Positions 27,144 through 36,745 of a DNA stretch of 58,850 bases are shown in pieces; within the stretch, counting starts at the first letter, position 1, and every line of letters begins with the position of its first letter. The notes under the pieces are model-generated. The model searched no databases. It was not told where the DNA came from and saw only the letters and a program-made list of their open reading frames with translations. Source of the stretch: WGAL01 sp964570865. GTDB lineage: Bacteria; Bacteroidota; Ignavibacteria; Ignavibacteriales; Melioribacteraceae. Where the stretch lies: the NCBI GenBank assembly GCA_964570865.1, contig CAZMZM010000008.1, positions 1 to 58,850 of the forward strand, read 5' to 3'. Position numbers and translations under genes: made by a program.

Positions 27144-27783
27144 AAGAAAAGTCAATCAGTTTTATTGTTTTTCCTTCGGCAAGATGCATTAGTTCATATT
27201 TTGTTTTTATATTCTCATTTTCCGAAATTTCTTTTTCGGCATATAAATTATCGGTCTGTTTCAAAATTTTAATTCTCTTCTCCCTTAACTTTTCGATAGT
27301 ATAATAATAAAGACCTTCATCATCTGTTTTAAGGTGAAGCTGCGAATTTTTATCGGTTATCTTCTTATAGATGTCAAGATAGTGAGGAGCCGTAAGACGC
27401 TTACTTTCCTGCTTTTTTTTAGGCATAGGATCGGGGAAAGTTATCCATATTTCAGCAAATTTCAATTCTACGAATTCTTCGGATAAATTCTTGGCATTCA
27501 TGTAAAGGAACAAAATATTCTTAAGTCCGAGTTCACTTGCTTTTGTGGCGCCATTCCAGAGTCGGGCAGGCTTTAAGTCAAGCCCGATAAAATTTCTATC
27601 CGGATATTTTTGTGCCAACTCAATCGAATAATCTCCACGCCCGCACCCTATTTCCAAAGCAACCGGATTATCGTTACCCAAAAAGGAAATTACACGAGAT
27701 TCAACATTTCCGTCTTTTTCCGCAATAACATTTTCAAATGTTAATGCCTCTTGTATTTTTATGCTTTTTTTACGTCTTGCCAT
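27124..27783 (-). CDS. trmB: tRNA (guanine-N7-)-methyltransferase TrmB
   Basis: 219 residues. Methylates G46 of tRNA with S-adenosylmethionine. Visible: SAM motif I ALEIGCGRGDYS, acidic FIGLDLKPARLWNGA, and the family-defining WITFPDPMPKKKQESKRL with the tRNA-binding basic run, followed by LHLKTDDEGLYYYT. The N-terminus is short and basic (MARRKKS). Single gene, convergent with the degraded ORF at 26831-27143. Confidence 0.93.
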   Translation of the reverse strand: MARRKKSIKIQEALTFENVIAEKDGNVESRVISFLGNDNPVALEIGCGRGDYSIELAQKYPDRNFIGLDLKPARLWNGATKASELGLKNILFLYMNAKNLSEEFVELKFAEIWITFPDPMPKKKQESKRLTAPHYLDIYKKITDKNSQLHLKTDDEGLYYYTIEKLREKRIKILKQTDNLYAEKEISENENIKTKYELMHLAEGKTIKLIDFSFTSVDS

Positions 27784-28015
27784 TTGTCCATATTATTTTG
27801 AAGTGCAAATCTAACATTTCAAGGTAAATAACACAAGTACTACAACTGCTAACTTACAGTATCAAAATATAATTATCCCGAAAGGAAAACCGACAACTTC
27901 CCCTCCGTTAGGAGCCGGAACTTTGTTTATCCAATTTTTTCCGCGAGATGCAGAACTGAATTTTAAACAGTAATGTTTTATCTTTTTAAATTGATTTGAA
28001 ATTAGTGAGGAAAAA

Positions 28016-28816
28016 ATGAGCTTGAAATTTAACACAAAAAAACTTATCGCAATGGTTCACGTTAGGGCTTTGCCCGGTACACCCAAATATACCGGCTCTG
28101 TTAAAACTATTATAGATAAAGCACTTGAGGAGACGGCTATTTACACAAAAGCCGGAGTTGATTCAATAATGATTGAAAATATGCACGATGTTCCATACTT
28201 AAAACGAAACGCAGGACACGAGATTTCGACAATGATGTGTTTGATTGCGGAAAAAATTAAATCGGAAACAGGACTACCGATAGGAATGCAAATATTAGCC
28301 GGGGCAAATAAAGCGGCGCTGGCAGCGGCAAACTCTGCAGGGATTGATTTTATTCGAGCCGAGGGATTTGTATTCGGACATGTAGCCGATGAAGGAATAT
28401 TTGAATCTGATGCGGGAGAAATCATGCGTTACCGAAAAATGATTGGCGCCGATAATATCCAGGTGTTTACCGATATTAAAAAAAAGCATAGCTCGCATGC
28501 CATTACGGAAGACGTATCAATCGTAGAAACGGCAAAAGCGGCGGAATTTTTTATTTCAGACGGTGTAATTGTAACAGGAAATGCCACCGGCGAAGAAGCT
28601 AACTTGGTCGATATTGTTAATATTAAGAAAAATGTAAATATTCCCGTTTTGATTGGATCGGGAATAACAATGGAAAACATCGAAAAATATTATAACTTCG
28701 CCGATGGTTTTATTGTCGGTTCTTACTTCAAGAGAGAGGGTTTCTGGGCAAATGAAATTGAGGAAGAACGTGTTATCGGTTTTATGAATAAATTCAGAGA
28801 ATTGGGAAAAAAGTAA
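28016..28816 (+). CDS. BtpA/SgcQ-family TIM-barrel protein
   Basis: 266 residues. Motifs: MVHVRALPGTPKY, AGVDSIMIENMHDVPY, GMQILAGANKAALAAA, FIRAEGFVFGHVADEGI and VTGNATGEEA. They match the BtpA family, named for a protein needed for photosystem I stability in cyanobacteria but widespread in non-phototrophs, where SgcQ-type members occur in sugar operons. The fold is a phosphate-binding TIM barrel (IGSGITMENIEKYY). Function here is unknown. Single gene with 232 bases of AT-rich leader and no neighbouring pathway to guide it. Confidence 0.85.
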   Translation: MSLKFNTKKLIAMVHVRALPGTPKYTGSVKTIIDKALEETAIYTKAGVDSIMIENMHDVPYLKRNAGHEISTMMCLIAEKIKSETGLPIGMQILAGANKAALAAANSAGIDFIRAEGFVFGHVADEGIFESDAGEIMRYRKMIGADNIQVFTDIKKKHSSHAITEDVSIVETAKAAEFFISDGVIVTGNATGEEANLVDIVNIKKNVNIPVLIGSGITMENIEKYYNFADGFIVGSYFKREGFWANEIEEERVIGFMNKFRELGKK

Positions 28817-29116
28817 GTTGATATTAAACTAAAAATTGATATTAGCATGAAACTACCGAAGTCAATCTATGAATAATGCTGCGATAATTCGGCGGAAAAA
28901 ATAGTCCGAATTCAAAAACCGTTATAACGATTAAAGTTCTCTAAAGTTGTTTTCAGCATATTTTATTTTCCTCATAGATTTGATATAACACAACCTCTTT
29001 GAGGTGGGTTTTTATTGTATTTTGATGTTCAATGTTTTTATAAAATTTTGGATAATAATAAAAGAGACAAGGCGGATAATCTACCTTGTCTCCTTAATCA
29101 ATAAATTAACAACCGA
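28817..29116. other. Intergenic region between convergent genes
   Basis: 300 bases between the BtpA-family gene and the tricorn-type protease. Apart from the terminator hairpin at 29064-29092, no gene, repeat or RNA signature was recognised. Confidence 0.5.
29064..29092 (-). terminator. Rho-independent terminator of the tricorn-type protease gene
   Basis: GAGACAAGG (29064-29072) and CCTTGTCTC (29084-29092) form a perfect 9-bp stem with an 11-base loop. On the minus strand the stem is followed by TTTTATTATTATCC. It lies 25 bases past the protease stop. Confidence 0.75.
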
Positions 29117-32100
29117 TTATTTGTTATCGATTTGCTTTAATAAAATCTCAACTGCGGTCTTTAATTGTTTATCGGTCCCTTTTGCTTTACCGTCCGGGGC
29201 GTTTTCAACTATTACGTTCGGGACGGCAGGTCCCCATTCCATGTTTTCATCCGTTTTTGAAACATACCACGCTCTTGAAGGTAAGCGTACATACGAACCA
29301 TCCATAAGTCCTACGCCGCCGGTTGAAATTACCGCACCAAATGTAGGCTGCCCGACTAAAGTTCCAATACCCAAAGTTTTATAAGCGTGTGAAAATATCT
29401 CGGCATTGGAATAACTGTTTTCATTACAAAGCGCTACGGATTTTTTAGTCCATGCGGAATAAGGTAAACGCTCGCCGAGAGGATAATATTCTCTGAACTT
29501 AACGTGATCTTTTTTCAAATCTTTTGCAGCTCCACGCGGAATCGTGTAAGCGTGCTGCTTGTAATTTAATACGGTCATCAGATAGTCGGTTGTCCAGCCG
29601 CCGCCGTTGTAACGAACGTCAATAACCAATCCATCTTTTCCGTAACCTGCAGCCGTTAAGTCGCGTTCAAATTTTTCAAAACTATCCCAGCCCATTGCTT
29701 TGATGTGCAGGTATCCCAATCTTCCGTCGGAATATTTATCTGTTAATTCTCGTTCGTTTTTTACCCACTCTTCATAAAGCAGGTCACGCAAACTTCCGGT
29801 AGGACGAATAACAACCTCCCTTACGTTTCCACCGGCATCGGTAACGGAAAGAAGAACTCTATCGCCAACTGTTCCATTCATCAATGAATAGAAATTGGTC
29901 CCTTCATTAACCTTATTACCGTTAACGGCAGTAATAATATCTCCTTCATACAACCGACTGAAATCCTTATCGGCAGGAGAGTTGTAAACTACATGAGTTA
30001 CTTTTACTCCTTCCGAAACAGGAATAACCTCTACTCCGATAAGTCCGGTGCGTTCCTTCTCCAGTTGTGGTCTGTCTTTTCCGTAAAGACCCATGTGGCT
30101 GGAATTGAGCTGACCGAGCATTATGTTGAACATATCTCTAAAATCATGTTTTGTTGATGCTGAAAGAACAAGCGGCTCATATTTTTCTCTTAGCGCATTC
30201 CAATTTCTGCCGTGAAAATTAGGATCGTAAAATCCTGCGTTTAATGCTCTCCAAGCTTCTTCAAAAATCTGCTTGTTTTCTTTTGCAAAATCGACTTTAT
30301 ACTTAGCAGAAAAATGAATTGATTTTACTTTATTCCCGCCATCTTTCAGTTTCGCCAATCTCCCGCCTTTTATAAGCATGAAAAAATATTTCCCGTTTTC
30401 TCCATTGACTATTTGGCTTGGGCTTTTACCTCCTTTGGTGATTTGCATAGGTTTTGTTCCGTCCCATTTAATTGAGAATAAGTCTCGACCGTGAGCTGTG
30501 GGAGTCTGCGACGTAAAATAGATTGTTTTACCGTCTTTTGAGGCAACCGGATTATTCTCATCGCCTGGCATATTAGTAAGATGAACTAATCTTTCGTAAA
30601 TTCCGTCTAAATCAATTTTAATCGGTTTTACGGATTTATCCTTTTTCCCCTTCTTCTTGCTTTTCTTTTTTGAGGACGAATCAAATGCGGATAAATCTTC
30701 GTTATATTTCCAATCATCTTTTGATTTTTCCCAATCAGCCTTTCTCAGCCAAGCAAACCAGACATCAAAATCTTTACTTCGTTCCGAGATGAACATTAAT
30801 TTGCTTCCGTCGGGACTCCACATTGGGTCGGAATCCACTTTGGGATGCATTGAAACATCTACCGGTTTTATCTTTCCATCAGCCGGTTGAATATAAACTT
30901 CGGTGTTGAAGTAGAGATCGTCTAAGGAATATGCCAACCAACGGCTGTCGGGACTCCAAACTACTCCGGCCGGAGTTGCCCAACCATTAAGCAATACTTT
31001 TGTGGAAGAAAGCTCACCTTCTTCATTGATTGAAGCGGTAACAAATTTTCCTCGTCCTATTATGTAAGCAATCTGCTTTCCGTCAGGTGAAATCTTAGGA
31101 TAACTTTCATCTTCGGGCGTATCGGTTATTTGCTTTGCTTCATATTTCAGAGAGAAAAGTAAAATCGGTTGTTTTTTGTCTGCAGATTTTAACAAATAGA
31201 GGTCTTTTTCCCCTGTTCTATCCGAAACAAAAACCAGAGTGGAATCATTAAGCCATTGCGGATTTTCATCACGAAAAGGATTCTTTGTAACATTTACGGT
31301 TCTCTTCGCTTTCTGAGAATTTGATGTTACAAAAATATCTCCGTGTATTGTAAATGCCGTAAACTTACCATTTGGCGAAACTGCAAACTCTTCTATCTCG
31401 GAACTTTTTCGTACGTCTTCGTAAGGCGAAAATCTAAAATCTGCCGAGATTGAAATATTAATTTTATTGATTTTTGAAGTGGCTAAATCTAATGAATATA
31501 TATCGGTTAATCTTTCAAATACCAAAACATTACCGTTTCCGCTGATGTTTAAATATCTTATTCCGCCATCCTTAAAGTTTGTTATCTGCTTTTCGTTCGG
31601 AATTTTAGGCTCGTTAATATCAAGACTTAAAATGTTATAAACTCCATTCCGAGAGCCGATAAAATAAAGTATATTGTTCCCTTTCCAGCGGGGAGCGAAA
31701 TCGTTTCCCTTAGCTTCAGTTAATCTTCTGTAATTATCGGTTTTCTTATCGTAAAGCCAAATGTCCTTATTCGCAGGACCTTCATAAGCTTCACGCGAAA
31801 TGCGGCAAGCACCTTTTACAAAAGCAATATAACGTCCGTTTGGCGAAACTACCGGCATCTCACCTACAGAATTTAATATTCTTACAGGAGTGCCTCCCTT
31901 GGGCGAAGCCGAGTAAATCTCATGTGTCCATTCTATTTGGCGGAAATTTCTGAAAGTTGTAAAAAGCAATTTGTTATCCGCTCCCCAATCGTTCAGAGCA
32001 TCTGCCGCAGAATTGTATGTGATTCTTTTAATATTCGAGCCGTTGCTGTTAATTACGAAAATATCGTTATTCCCATATCGGTTACTTGAAAAAGCAATCT

Positions 32101-32332
32101 GTTTTCCATCCGGGCTCCACATAGGAAACTCTTCGTACGCTTTATTAATAGTGATTCGTCTAACATTTCCACCGTTTATCGAGGCGGTCCAAATATCTCC
32201 TTGATATGAAAATGCAATTTGACTTCCATCCTTATTTACAGCAGGATAGCGGACAAATGTATTTCCTGAACCGGCAAAAATTGAAACTGAAAATAATATG
32301 ACTGCTAAAAATAATGTTGTTTTTCTTGGCAT
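29117..32332 (-). CDS. Exported tricorn-type S41 protease
   Basis: 1071 residues. The signal peptide ends near SIFAGS. The N-terminal part (about 25-600) has TolB/WD40-like repeats (SPDGKQIAFSSNR, SPDGSKLMFISER), forming the beta-propellers of tricorn protease. A lysine-rich loop (KKKSKKKGKKDK) interrupts the second half. A PDZ domain (GDIITAVNGNKV) follows, then the S41 serine protease core with S975 in NSYSNAEIFSHA and a histidine in LNSSHMGLYG. The C-terminal MEWGPAVPN probably carries the charged partner. Bacterial homologues degrade peptides in the periplasm or envelope. Monocistronic with its own terminator. Confidence 0.9.
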   Translation of the reverse strand: MPRKTTLFLAVILFSVSIFAGSGNTFVRYPAVNKDGSQIAFSYQGDIWTASINGGNVRRITINKAYEEFPMWSPDGKQIAFSSNRYGNNDIFVINSNGSNIKRITYNSAADALNDWGADNKLLFTTFRNFRQIEWTHEIYSASPKGGTPVRILNSVGEMPVVSPNGRYIAFVKGACRISREAYEGPANKDIWLYDKKTDNYRRLTEAKGNDFAPRWKGNNILYFIGSRNGVYNILSLDINEPKIPNEKQITNFKDGGIRYLNISGNGNVLVFERLTDIYSLDLATSKINKINISISADFRFSPYEDVRKSSEIEEFAVSPNGKFTAFTIHGDIFVTSNSQKAKRTVNVTKNPFRDENPQWLNDSTLVFVSDRTGEKDLYLLKSADKKQPILLFSLKYEAKQITDTPEDESYPKISPDGKQIAYIIGRGKFVTASINEEGELSSTKVLLNGWATPAGVVWSPDSRWLAYSLDDLYFNTEVYIQPADGKIKPVDVSMHPKVDSDPMWSPDGSKLMFISERSKDFDVWFAWLRKADWEKSKDDWKYNEDLSAFDSSSKKKSKKKGKKDKSVKPIKIDLDGIYERLVHLTNMPGDENNPVASKDGKTIYFTSQTPTAHGRDLFSIKWDGTKPMQITKGGKSPSQIVNGENGKYFFMLIKGGRLAKLKDGGNKVKSIHFSAKYKVDFAKENKQIFEEAWRALNAGFYDPNFHGRNWNALREKYEPLVLSASTKHDFRDMFNIMLGQLNSSHMGLYGKDRPQLEKERTGLIGVEVIPVSEGVKVTHVVYNSPADKDFSRLYEGDIITAVNGNKVNEGTNFYSLMNGTVGDRVLLSVTDAGGNVREVVIRPTGSLRDLLYEEWVKNERELTDKYSDGRLGYLHIKAMGWDSFEKFERDLTAAGYGKDGLVIDVRYNGGGWTTDYLMTVLNYKQHAYTIPRGAAKDLKKDHVKFREYYPLGERLPYSAWTKKSVALCNENSYSNAEIFSHAYKTLGIGTLVGQPTFGAVISTGGVGLMDGSYVRLPSRAWYVSKTDENMEWGPAVPNVIVENAPDGKAKGTDKQLKTAVEILLKQIDNK

Positions 32333-32451
32333 AATTGCTCCGTTCCTTTTTAATAAAATTTTATTTAGAGACGTTTCAAAACCGTATTTGTTTGGAGTAA
32401 TTCAGGGAAACTATTTACAATTCGGTTGGGCAAAAAATTAAACCAAATAAA

Positions 32452-33054
32452 TTATAGAATACGCCACTTTTCTTTTCTTAATATTTCTCCGGTTGCCGGA
32501 TCAATTAACACTCGCAAACCTTCAGCCCTTTCCATCATCGGCGACTTGACTTCTTTTTCGGTTATCATTACCCGCCAAAGAAATCGGTGCTCCTTTTCCG
32601 ACCAGAAAGAGGAAATTACAGCCTGCTTAATTCCTCGCGGCAATTTATTATCTTTTATGATTTTCTTTACTCCTGCCGAATCAATATTAAATTCACAGTA
32701 ATCCGGAGAGAAAGCACAATCCGGCAACCCCTTTATATTATTTGCGTTGCTGATTTTAAAATCATTATCGAGCTTAAAAATAATCGTATCGAGATAATTG
32801 ATCTTCACGATTTTTTCGAGATAAGCTACGGAACATCCTGTAGAGTCGGCAGAGAACTTTTCCGGAAGTTTAACCAAATATTCGGAAAGAAAATCAGCAC
32901 CGGCAAAATCAGTAATATATTTATCGGTTTTCGCATAAGCCGATTTAATCAAATTCTTGTTATCTATTTTTTTATTTTGAGAACAACCGGCAAAAACAAA
33001 AACAGCAATCAATGCTGCGCCTAATAACGACCTCATAATTTTCTCCCGATTCAT
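32452..33054 (-). CDS. Lipoprotein with a possible PepSY-like C-terminal segment
   Basis: 200 residues. Lipobox VFAGC near residues 19-23 predicts a lipidated envelope protein. No family recognised with confidence. The C-terminal RVLIDPATGEILRKEKW resembles the closing strands of PepSY-like domains. Its ATG overlaps the stop of the TatD-radical SAM gene (ATGA), so the two are co-translated; an internal Met at 33036 is an alternative start. Confidence 0.7.
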   Translation of the reverse strand: MNREKIMRSLLGAALIAVFVFAGCSQNKKIDNKNLIKSAYAKTDKYITDFAGADFLSEYLVKLPEKFSADSTGCSVAYLEKIVKINYLDTIIFKLDNDFKISNANNIKGLPDCAFSPDYCEFNIDSAGVKKIIKDNKLPRGIKQAVISSFWSEKEHRFLWRVMITEKEVKSPMMERAEGLRVLIDPATGEILRKEKWRIL

Positions 33055-34424
33055 TTTTTCTTTTTAGGGAAATAACCGCGTACTTTAAACTGAACGCCGA
33101 TTTCATTTTTAACAAACTCAGCCGCTTTCTCGGTGTCAACTTCGCTAAGTCCAACAACAGTCATTTGAACATGCGCGTACTGTTTTGCCTTTCGTGCAAA
33201 ATTAATCATTTCCTGATGAAGTTTAGGATCAACTCTCATCAAAGCGGCATATTGCTGAGCATCAATTGAGTTCAAACTGATTGAAACCGAATCGATTAAA
33301 CCGTCCAATTCCGGAGTAATATCCCTTTTGTTAATATAGTTGCCGTGCCCGTTTGTGTCTAATCTTGTTTTGCCGCCTTTCTCCTTTACATATTTTGCTA
33401 CTTCCTTAACAATGTCCCAGCGGAGTGTCGGCTCGCCGTAACCGCAAAATACTACCTCTTTATATTTCAGCGGATCGCCAATCTCATTAATATAAACACC
33501 GGCAGGCGGCTCTTGCGATTTTTCCATCTTTAATTTGTAACCGGAAATTACAGCATTCCCTTTTCGATCACAAAAAACACAATCGGCATCGCAACGGTTA
33601 GTTACGTTTATGTAAAGTGATTTCCCAATCCGGTATGTGTAAGCCAGCTTTGGCTCTTCACCGACACCGAAAAGACGAAAAACATTGTAGGTGGTTGTTC
33701 GCTCAATATCGTTAATGCGCAAGTGATGAAGCTCGGCAACTTGTTTGGCTACATATTTTACGTAAGAAGGCTCGTTCCGTTTTCCTCTGTACGGTACCGG
33801 AGTAAGAAACGGAGAATCGGTTTCAAGCAAGATATTCTCAACGGATAATGATTTTACAATTTCGCGAAGCTCGTCCGACTTTTTAAAGGTAATATTTCCC
33901 GTAAACGATATTTTATACCCCAGTTCTACCAATTCGTGAGCATCATCAATTGAACCCGCAAAACAATGGAACTGCGCTCTCAAGCCTTTGGAAGCATACT
34001 CTCGCGCATAGTTCATAATATCGTCATTCGAATCCCGATTGTGTATCACAACCGGCAAGTCAAGTTTAATCGCCAAATCCAATTGTGCTTTAAATGCTTG
34101 GTGCTGATTTTCCTTCGGCGAAAAATCATAAAAATAGTCCAATCCAATTTCGCCGATTGCAACTACTTTAGGATGTTCCGCAAGTTTTTCGATTTCATTA
34201 ATCCATGAATTGTCCCAATCCTTTGAATCATGTGGATGAACACCCACGGCAGCATAAATTTGTTCATATTTATCAGCAAGTTTAATAGCTTGTTTTGATG
34301 TTTCAATATCTGTTCCGGGAACTATAATATACTTAACGCCATTGGCTTTTGCCCTGCTTAACACTTCGTCTAAATCGTTCTCAAAATTTGGCAAGAACAA
34401 GTGTGCATGTGAATCAACTAACAT
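33051..34424 (-). CDS. TatD-family metal hydrolase fused to a radical SAM domain
   Basis: 457 residues. Residues 1 to about 255 are TatD: DSHAHLF, GEIGLDYFYD, VVIHNRDS, QFHCFAG and LLETDSPFL supply the expected metal ligands of this DNase-like fold. Residues about 265-457 are a radical SAM domain with RCDADCVFC (C278-x3-C282-x2-C285, the [4Fe-4S] ligands) and VFCGYGEPTLRWD, a GEP-type SAM motif. Such TatD-radical SAM pairs or fusions are known, but the reaction is not. Co-translated with the downstream lipoprotein. It lies 335 bases from the AmmeMemoRadiSam B gene on the same strand. Confidence 0.9.
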   Translation of the reverse strand: MLVDSHAHLFLPNFENDLDEVLSRAKANGVKYIIVPGTDIETSKQAIKLADKYEQIYAAVGVHPHDSKDWDNSWINEIEKLAEHPKVVAIGEIGLDYFYDFSPKENQHQAFKAQLDLAIKLDLPVVIHNRDSNDDIMNYAREYASKGLRAQFHCFAGSIDDAHELVELGYKISFTGNITFKKSDELREIVKSLSVENILLETDSPFLTPVPYRGKRNEPSYVKYVAKQVAELHHLRINDIERTTTYNVFRLFGVGEEPKLAYTYRIGKSLYINVTNRCDADCVFCDRKGNAVISGYKLKMEKSQEPPAGVYINEIGDPLKYKEVVFCGYGEPTLRWDIVKEVAKYVKEKGGKTRLDTNGHGNYINKRDITPELDGLIDSVSISLNSIDAQQYAALMRVDPKLHQEMINFARKAKQYAHVQMTVVGLSEVDTEKAAEFVKNEIGVQFKVRGYFPKKKK

Positions 34425-34759
34425 CTATTACCTTCTTTCATTTTCATTTTTTTAAAGACTTAAAGTTAAAGAAGTTCAGGTTAATATAAAAGGATTGGTT
34501 TTTCTGACTATTATTCACTACACAAAAAGTCGTTATTATATTAAGTCAAATAATCTCCAATAAATAAACTTCTGCAACTTCTTTATTAATAATGACAATC
34601 TGTTATTCAGTAACTCCGTTCCCAAGTATTTAATAATGGGTTAGCTCTCTTTTAATTACTCCGAAGAATCTTCCTCATATAATGTTATCTGTTAATTTCC
34701 CTTTCGTTTTTTTTCCCTAATCCTTATTATTATTGGTCATAATAATGTAATATATTTTA
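34425..34759. other. AT-rich leader between the AmmeMemo B gene and the TatD-radical SAM gene
   Basis: No gene or RNA was recognised. On the minus strand a TATAAT (34540-34535) lies about 110 bases before the TatD ATG, without a convincing -35 box, so a separate promoter is possible but weak. Confidence 0.35.
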
Positions 34760-35581
34760 TCAATAAACAATGGCGGAAAGGTAACCGACAACTTCGGAAT
34801 AATCCTGTGAAACGTTCCCTGAGTTAGTACGAACCAAAACTTCCGCATTCTCCTTTCCTACCGACTTAAGGGCTTTCAGCATAGCAACCATCGGGCCGGC
34901 TCCGCATGCCTCGCTTAATTTTCGTTGGATATCTTTATACAATCCTTCGTAATCAAAATTATTAATACGCGTCTGAACTCTGGAATCAAGCTTATCGGCA
35001 TAGCTTGCCGGATAATAGTGAGACAAATCACTGCTTGCAACGATTAAAGTTTTTTCGTCATATATTTCAGCCAACTTTTTGGCAAGCTCATCTATATACC
35101 CTTCCTTCTGATCTCCCATAACAACAGGAATTAACTTGAAATCTCCTTCAATAACTGTTTGCAAAAACGGCAAATGGACTTCCAGAGCATGCTCTCCTCT
35201 GTGTCCGTCTTCACCTTCAAAAAAGTAACGGCTGTTATAAACCAGAGCTTTCCGCTTTTCATCATCTATAAATACATTACCGAGAGGAGTTTTATAGGCA
35301 TCTCCGTTATAGATTGAAAGTCCGGGGAAATACTCACGGTGGCTTGGAGAAATTACAACAACTGTGTCAAATTTTCTTCCGATAATTGTTTTGTATGCGA
35401 AAGCCGCCGTCTGCCCTGAATAAACATATCCCGCGTGCGGAGCAACTATTCCCGAAACGGGTAAATCATTTTTCTTATCATCAACTTTAGCATTATTCAA
35501 AAATATTTTTATTTGTTCTTTCAATACATCCGGATTATCAGGGTAAAACATTCCTGCAACTGCCGGTTCTCGTACTTTCAT
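34760..35581 (-). CDS. amrB: AmmeMemoRadiSam system protein B (Memo-like)
   Basis: 273 residues of the MEMO1 family, related to extradiol dioxygenases. Motifs: REPAVAGMFYPDNP, GIVAPHAGYVYSGQTAAFAY, VISPSHREYFPGLSI, GEHALEVHLPFLQ, ASSDLSHYYPASYAD and the ending YSEVVGYLSAIV. The histidines of PHAGY, PSH, EVHLPF and LSHY correspond to the family metal site. In bacteria and archaea it occurs with an AMMECR1 protein and a radical SAM enzyme; the molecular role is unresolved. Amr protein A lies 131 bases upstream on the same strand. Confidence 0.92.
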   Translation of the reverse strand: MKVREPAVAGMFYPDNPDVLKEQIKIFLNNAKVDDKKNDLPVSGIVAPHAGYVYSGQTAAFAYKTIIGRKFDTVVVISPSHREYFPGLSIYNGDAYKTPLGNVFIDDEKRKALVYNSRYFFEGEDGHRGEHALEVHLPFLQTVIEGDFKLIPVVMGDQKEGYIDELAKKLAEIYDEKTLIVASSDLSHYYPASYADKLDSRVQTRINNFDYEGLYKDIQRKLSEACGAGPMVAMLKALKSVGKENAEVLVRTNSGNVSQDYSEVVGYLSAIVY

Positions 35582-35712
35582 CTCAATCTCCGAAAATAAT
35601 TTTTTTAATGATGAAAAATTAACATTTATATTTGAAACGTGTTCATTCCTAAAAAAGTTTACTGTTTCCGTTAATTATTTTTGCATTTCTTCATCTTTGC
35701 ATCGATTTAGTT

Positions 35713-36279
35713 TTATTTTAATCCCATTTCCTTTTCGGAAAATACTGTTGCCGTAAATCCGGACAATTTAAGCTTCTTTTCTCTCCACAGATTGGGATTA
35801 AATCCCCCTTTTTGACAAAGCGCGGAAAGGTATTCTTCCTTATTCATATGATGTTCAATCGGTACCTGAGGCAACAACAAAGCGCGGCGTCCTTCTTCTT
35901 CAAGTATCAAGCCATGCTTGCCGACAACTATTTCATCATAACCGTTTAAAGGAAACGGCTCGGAAAGAATTGAAACTTCAATTTCAATTTCGTCAAGCTC
36001 AGGTTTAATTAGAGAAGGAAAACGAGGATCGCCGAAAGCAGCTTGTTTTGCCGCATCGACTACAGTTTCATAAAGAGGTTGATAACCTATTATATAACCG
36101 ATACAACCTCGTAAATCGTTGTTTTCATTAATGGTAACAAAAGCTCCCGCCTTCGTTTTTAGAAGAGGATATTTATCATAATCAGGTTTTGGCAATTCAA
36201 TCCCCGAATCAAATTCATGTTCAATAGCTTTACGCGCCAACTTAAGTAAAAACAATTTTGTGTCTTTATCCATTTTCAT
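35713..36279 (-). CDS. amrA: AmmeMemoRadiSam system protein A (AMMECR1 domain)
   Basis: 188 residues of the AMMECR1 family with the signature LRGCIGYI (near 57-64) and AFGDPRFPSL. The later LPQVPIEHHMNKEEYL is also typical. Biochemical role unknown; it is the partner of the Memo-like protein encoded downstream. No AmrS-type radical SAM gene lies next to the pair in this window. Confidence 0.9.
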   Translation of the reverse strand: MKMDKDTKLFLLKLARKAIEHEFDSGIELPKPDYDKYPLLKTKAGAFVTINENNDLRGCIGYIIGYQPLYETVVDAAKQAAFGDPRFPSLIKPELDEIEIEVSILSEPFPLNGYDEIVVGKHGLILEEEGRRALLLPQVPIEHHMNKEEYLSALCQKGGFNPNLWREKKLKLSGFTATVFSEKEMGLK

Positions 36280-36292
36280 GATAAATTCCTTA

Positions 36293-36738
36293 TTAATTAA
36301 AAATTAAGTAAGTTAAATAAACCAAGTAGATAATAACAAACCCGATTGCTTCCCATCTGTCGAGAGTTTTCTTTTTACCTGTAAACATGGTAACAAAGAG
36401 TAAAAGGAAGCTATGAACATAACAAAAATATCAAGATTTAGTTCCGGCAAAAATGGAAGGGGTATTATAATTGCAGTAATCGGCAGGATGAACAAAACAT
36501 TAAAAATCGAAGACCCAATAGCGTTGTCAATTGCAATATCGTGATACCCTTTTCCTGCGGCAACAACCGTGGTAAACAGTTCCGGCGAACTTGTTCCAAA
36601 AGCCACAACCGAAAGCCCGATTGTAATAGGAGCCATGTTTAACTTTAACGATAACGACAAGGCTCTGTCAACAAAATAAGCAGAGCCTTTAATCAACAGG
36701 AAAAAACATGTTAACAACAAAAAAATTGTTAGTAACAT
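36293..36738 (-). pseudogene. Broken CaCA-family Ca2+/Na+ antiporter
   Basis: The intact part (from 36738) shows one alpha repeat of a YrbG-like antiporter: IGLSVVAFGTSSPELFTTVV and NAIGSSIFNVLFIL. A full antiporter has two such repeats in about 310-330 residues; here only one remains. After FVMFIAS the reading frame slips (36400-36412). The frame with the proper ending (LLLFVTMFTGKKKTLDRW ... YLIFN) stops at 36293-36295, while the unshifted frame ends at 36313. Both an internal deletion and a one-base frameshift must be assumed. A sequencing error could explain the shift but not the missing half. Confidence 0.7.
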
Positions 36739-36745
36739 ATGCGGA

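Noticed and set aside
33051..34424. AmrS radical SAM partner of the AmmeMemo pair
   Set aside because: The radical SAM domain is fused to TatD and resembles the TatD-associated type, not AmrS.
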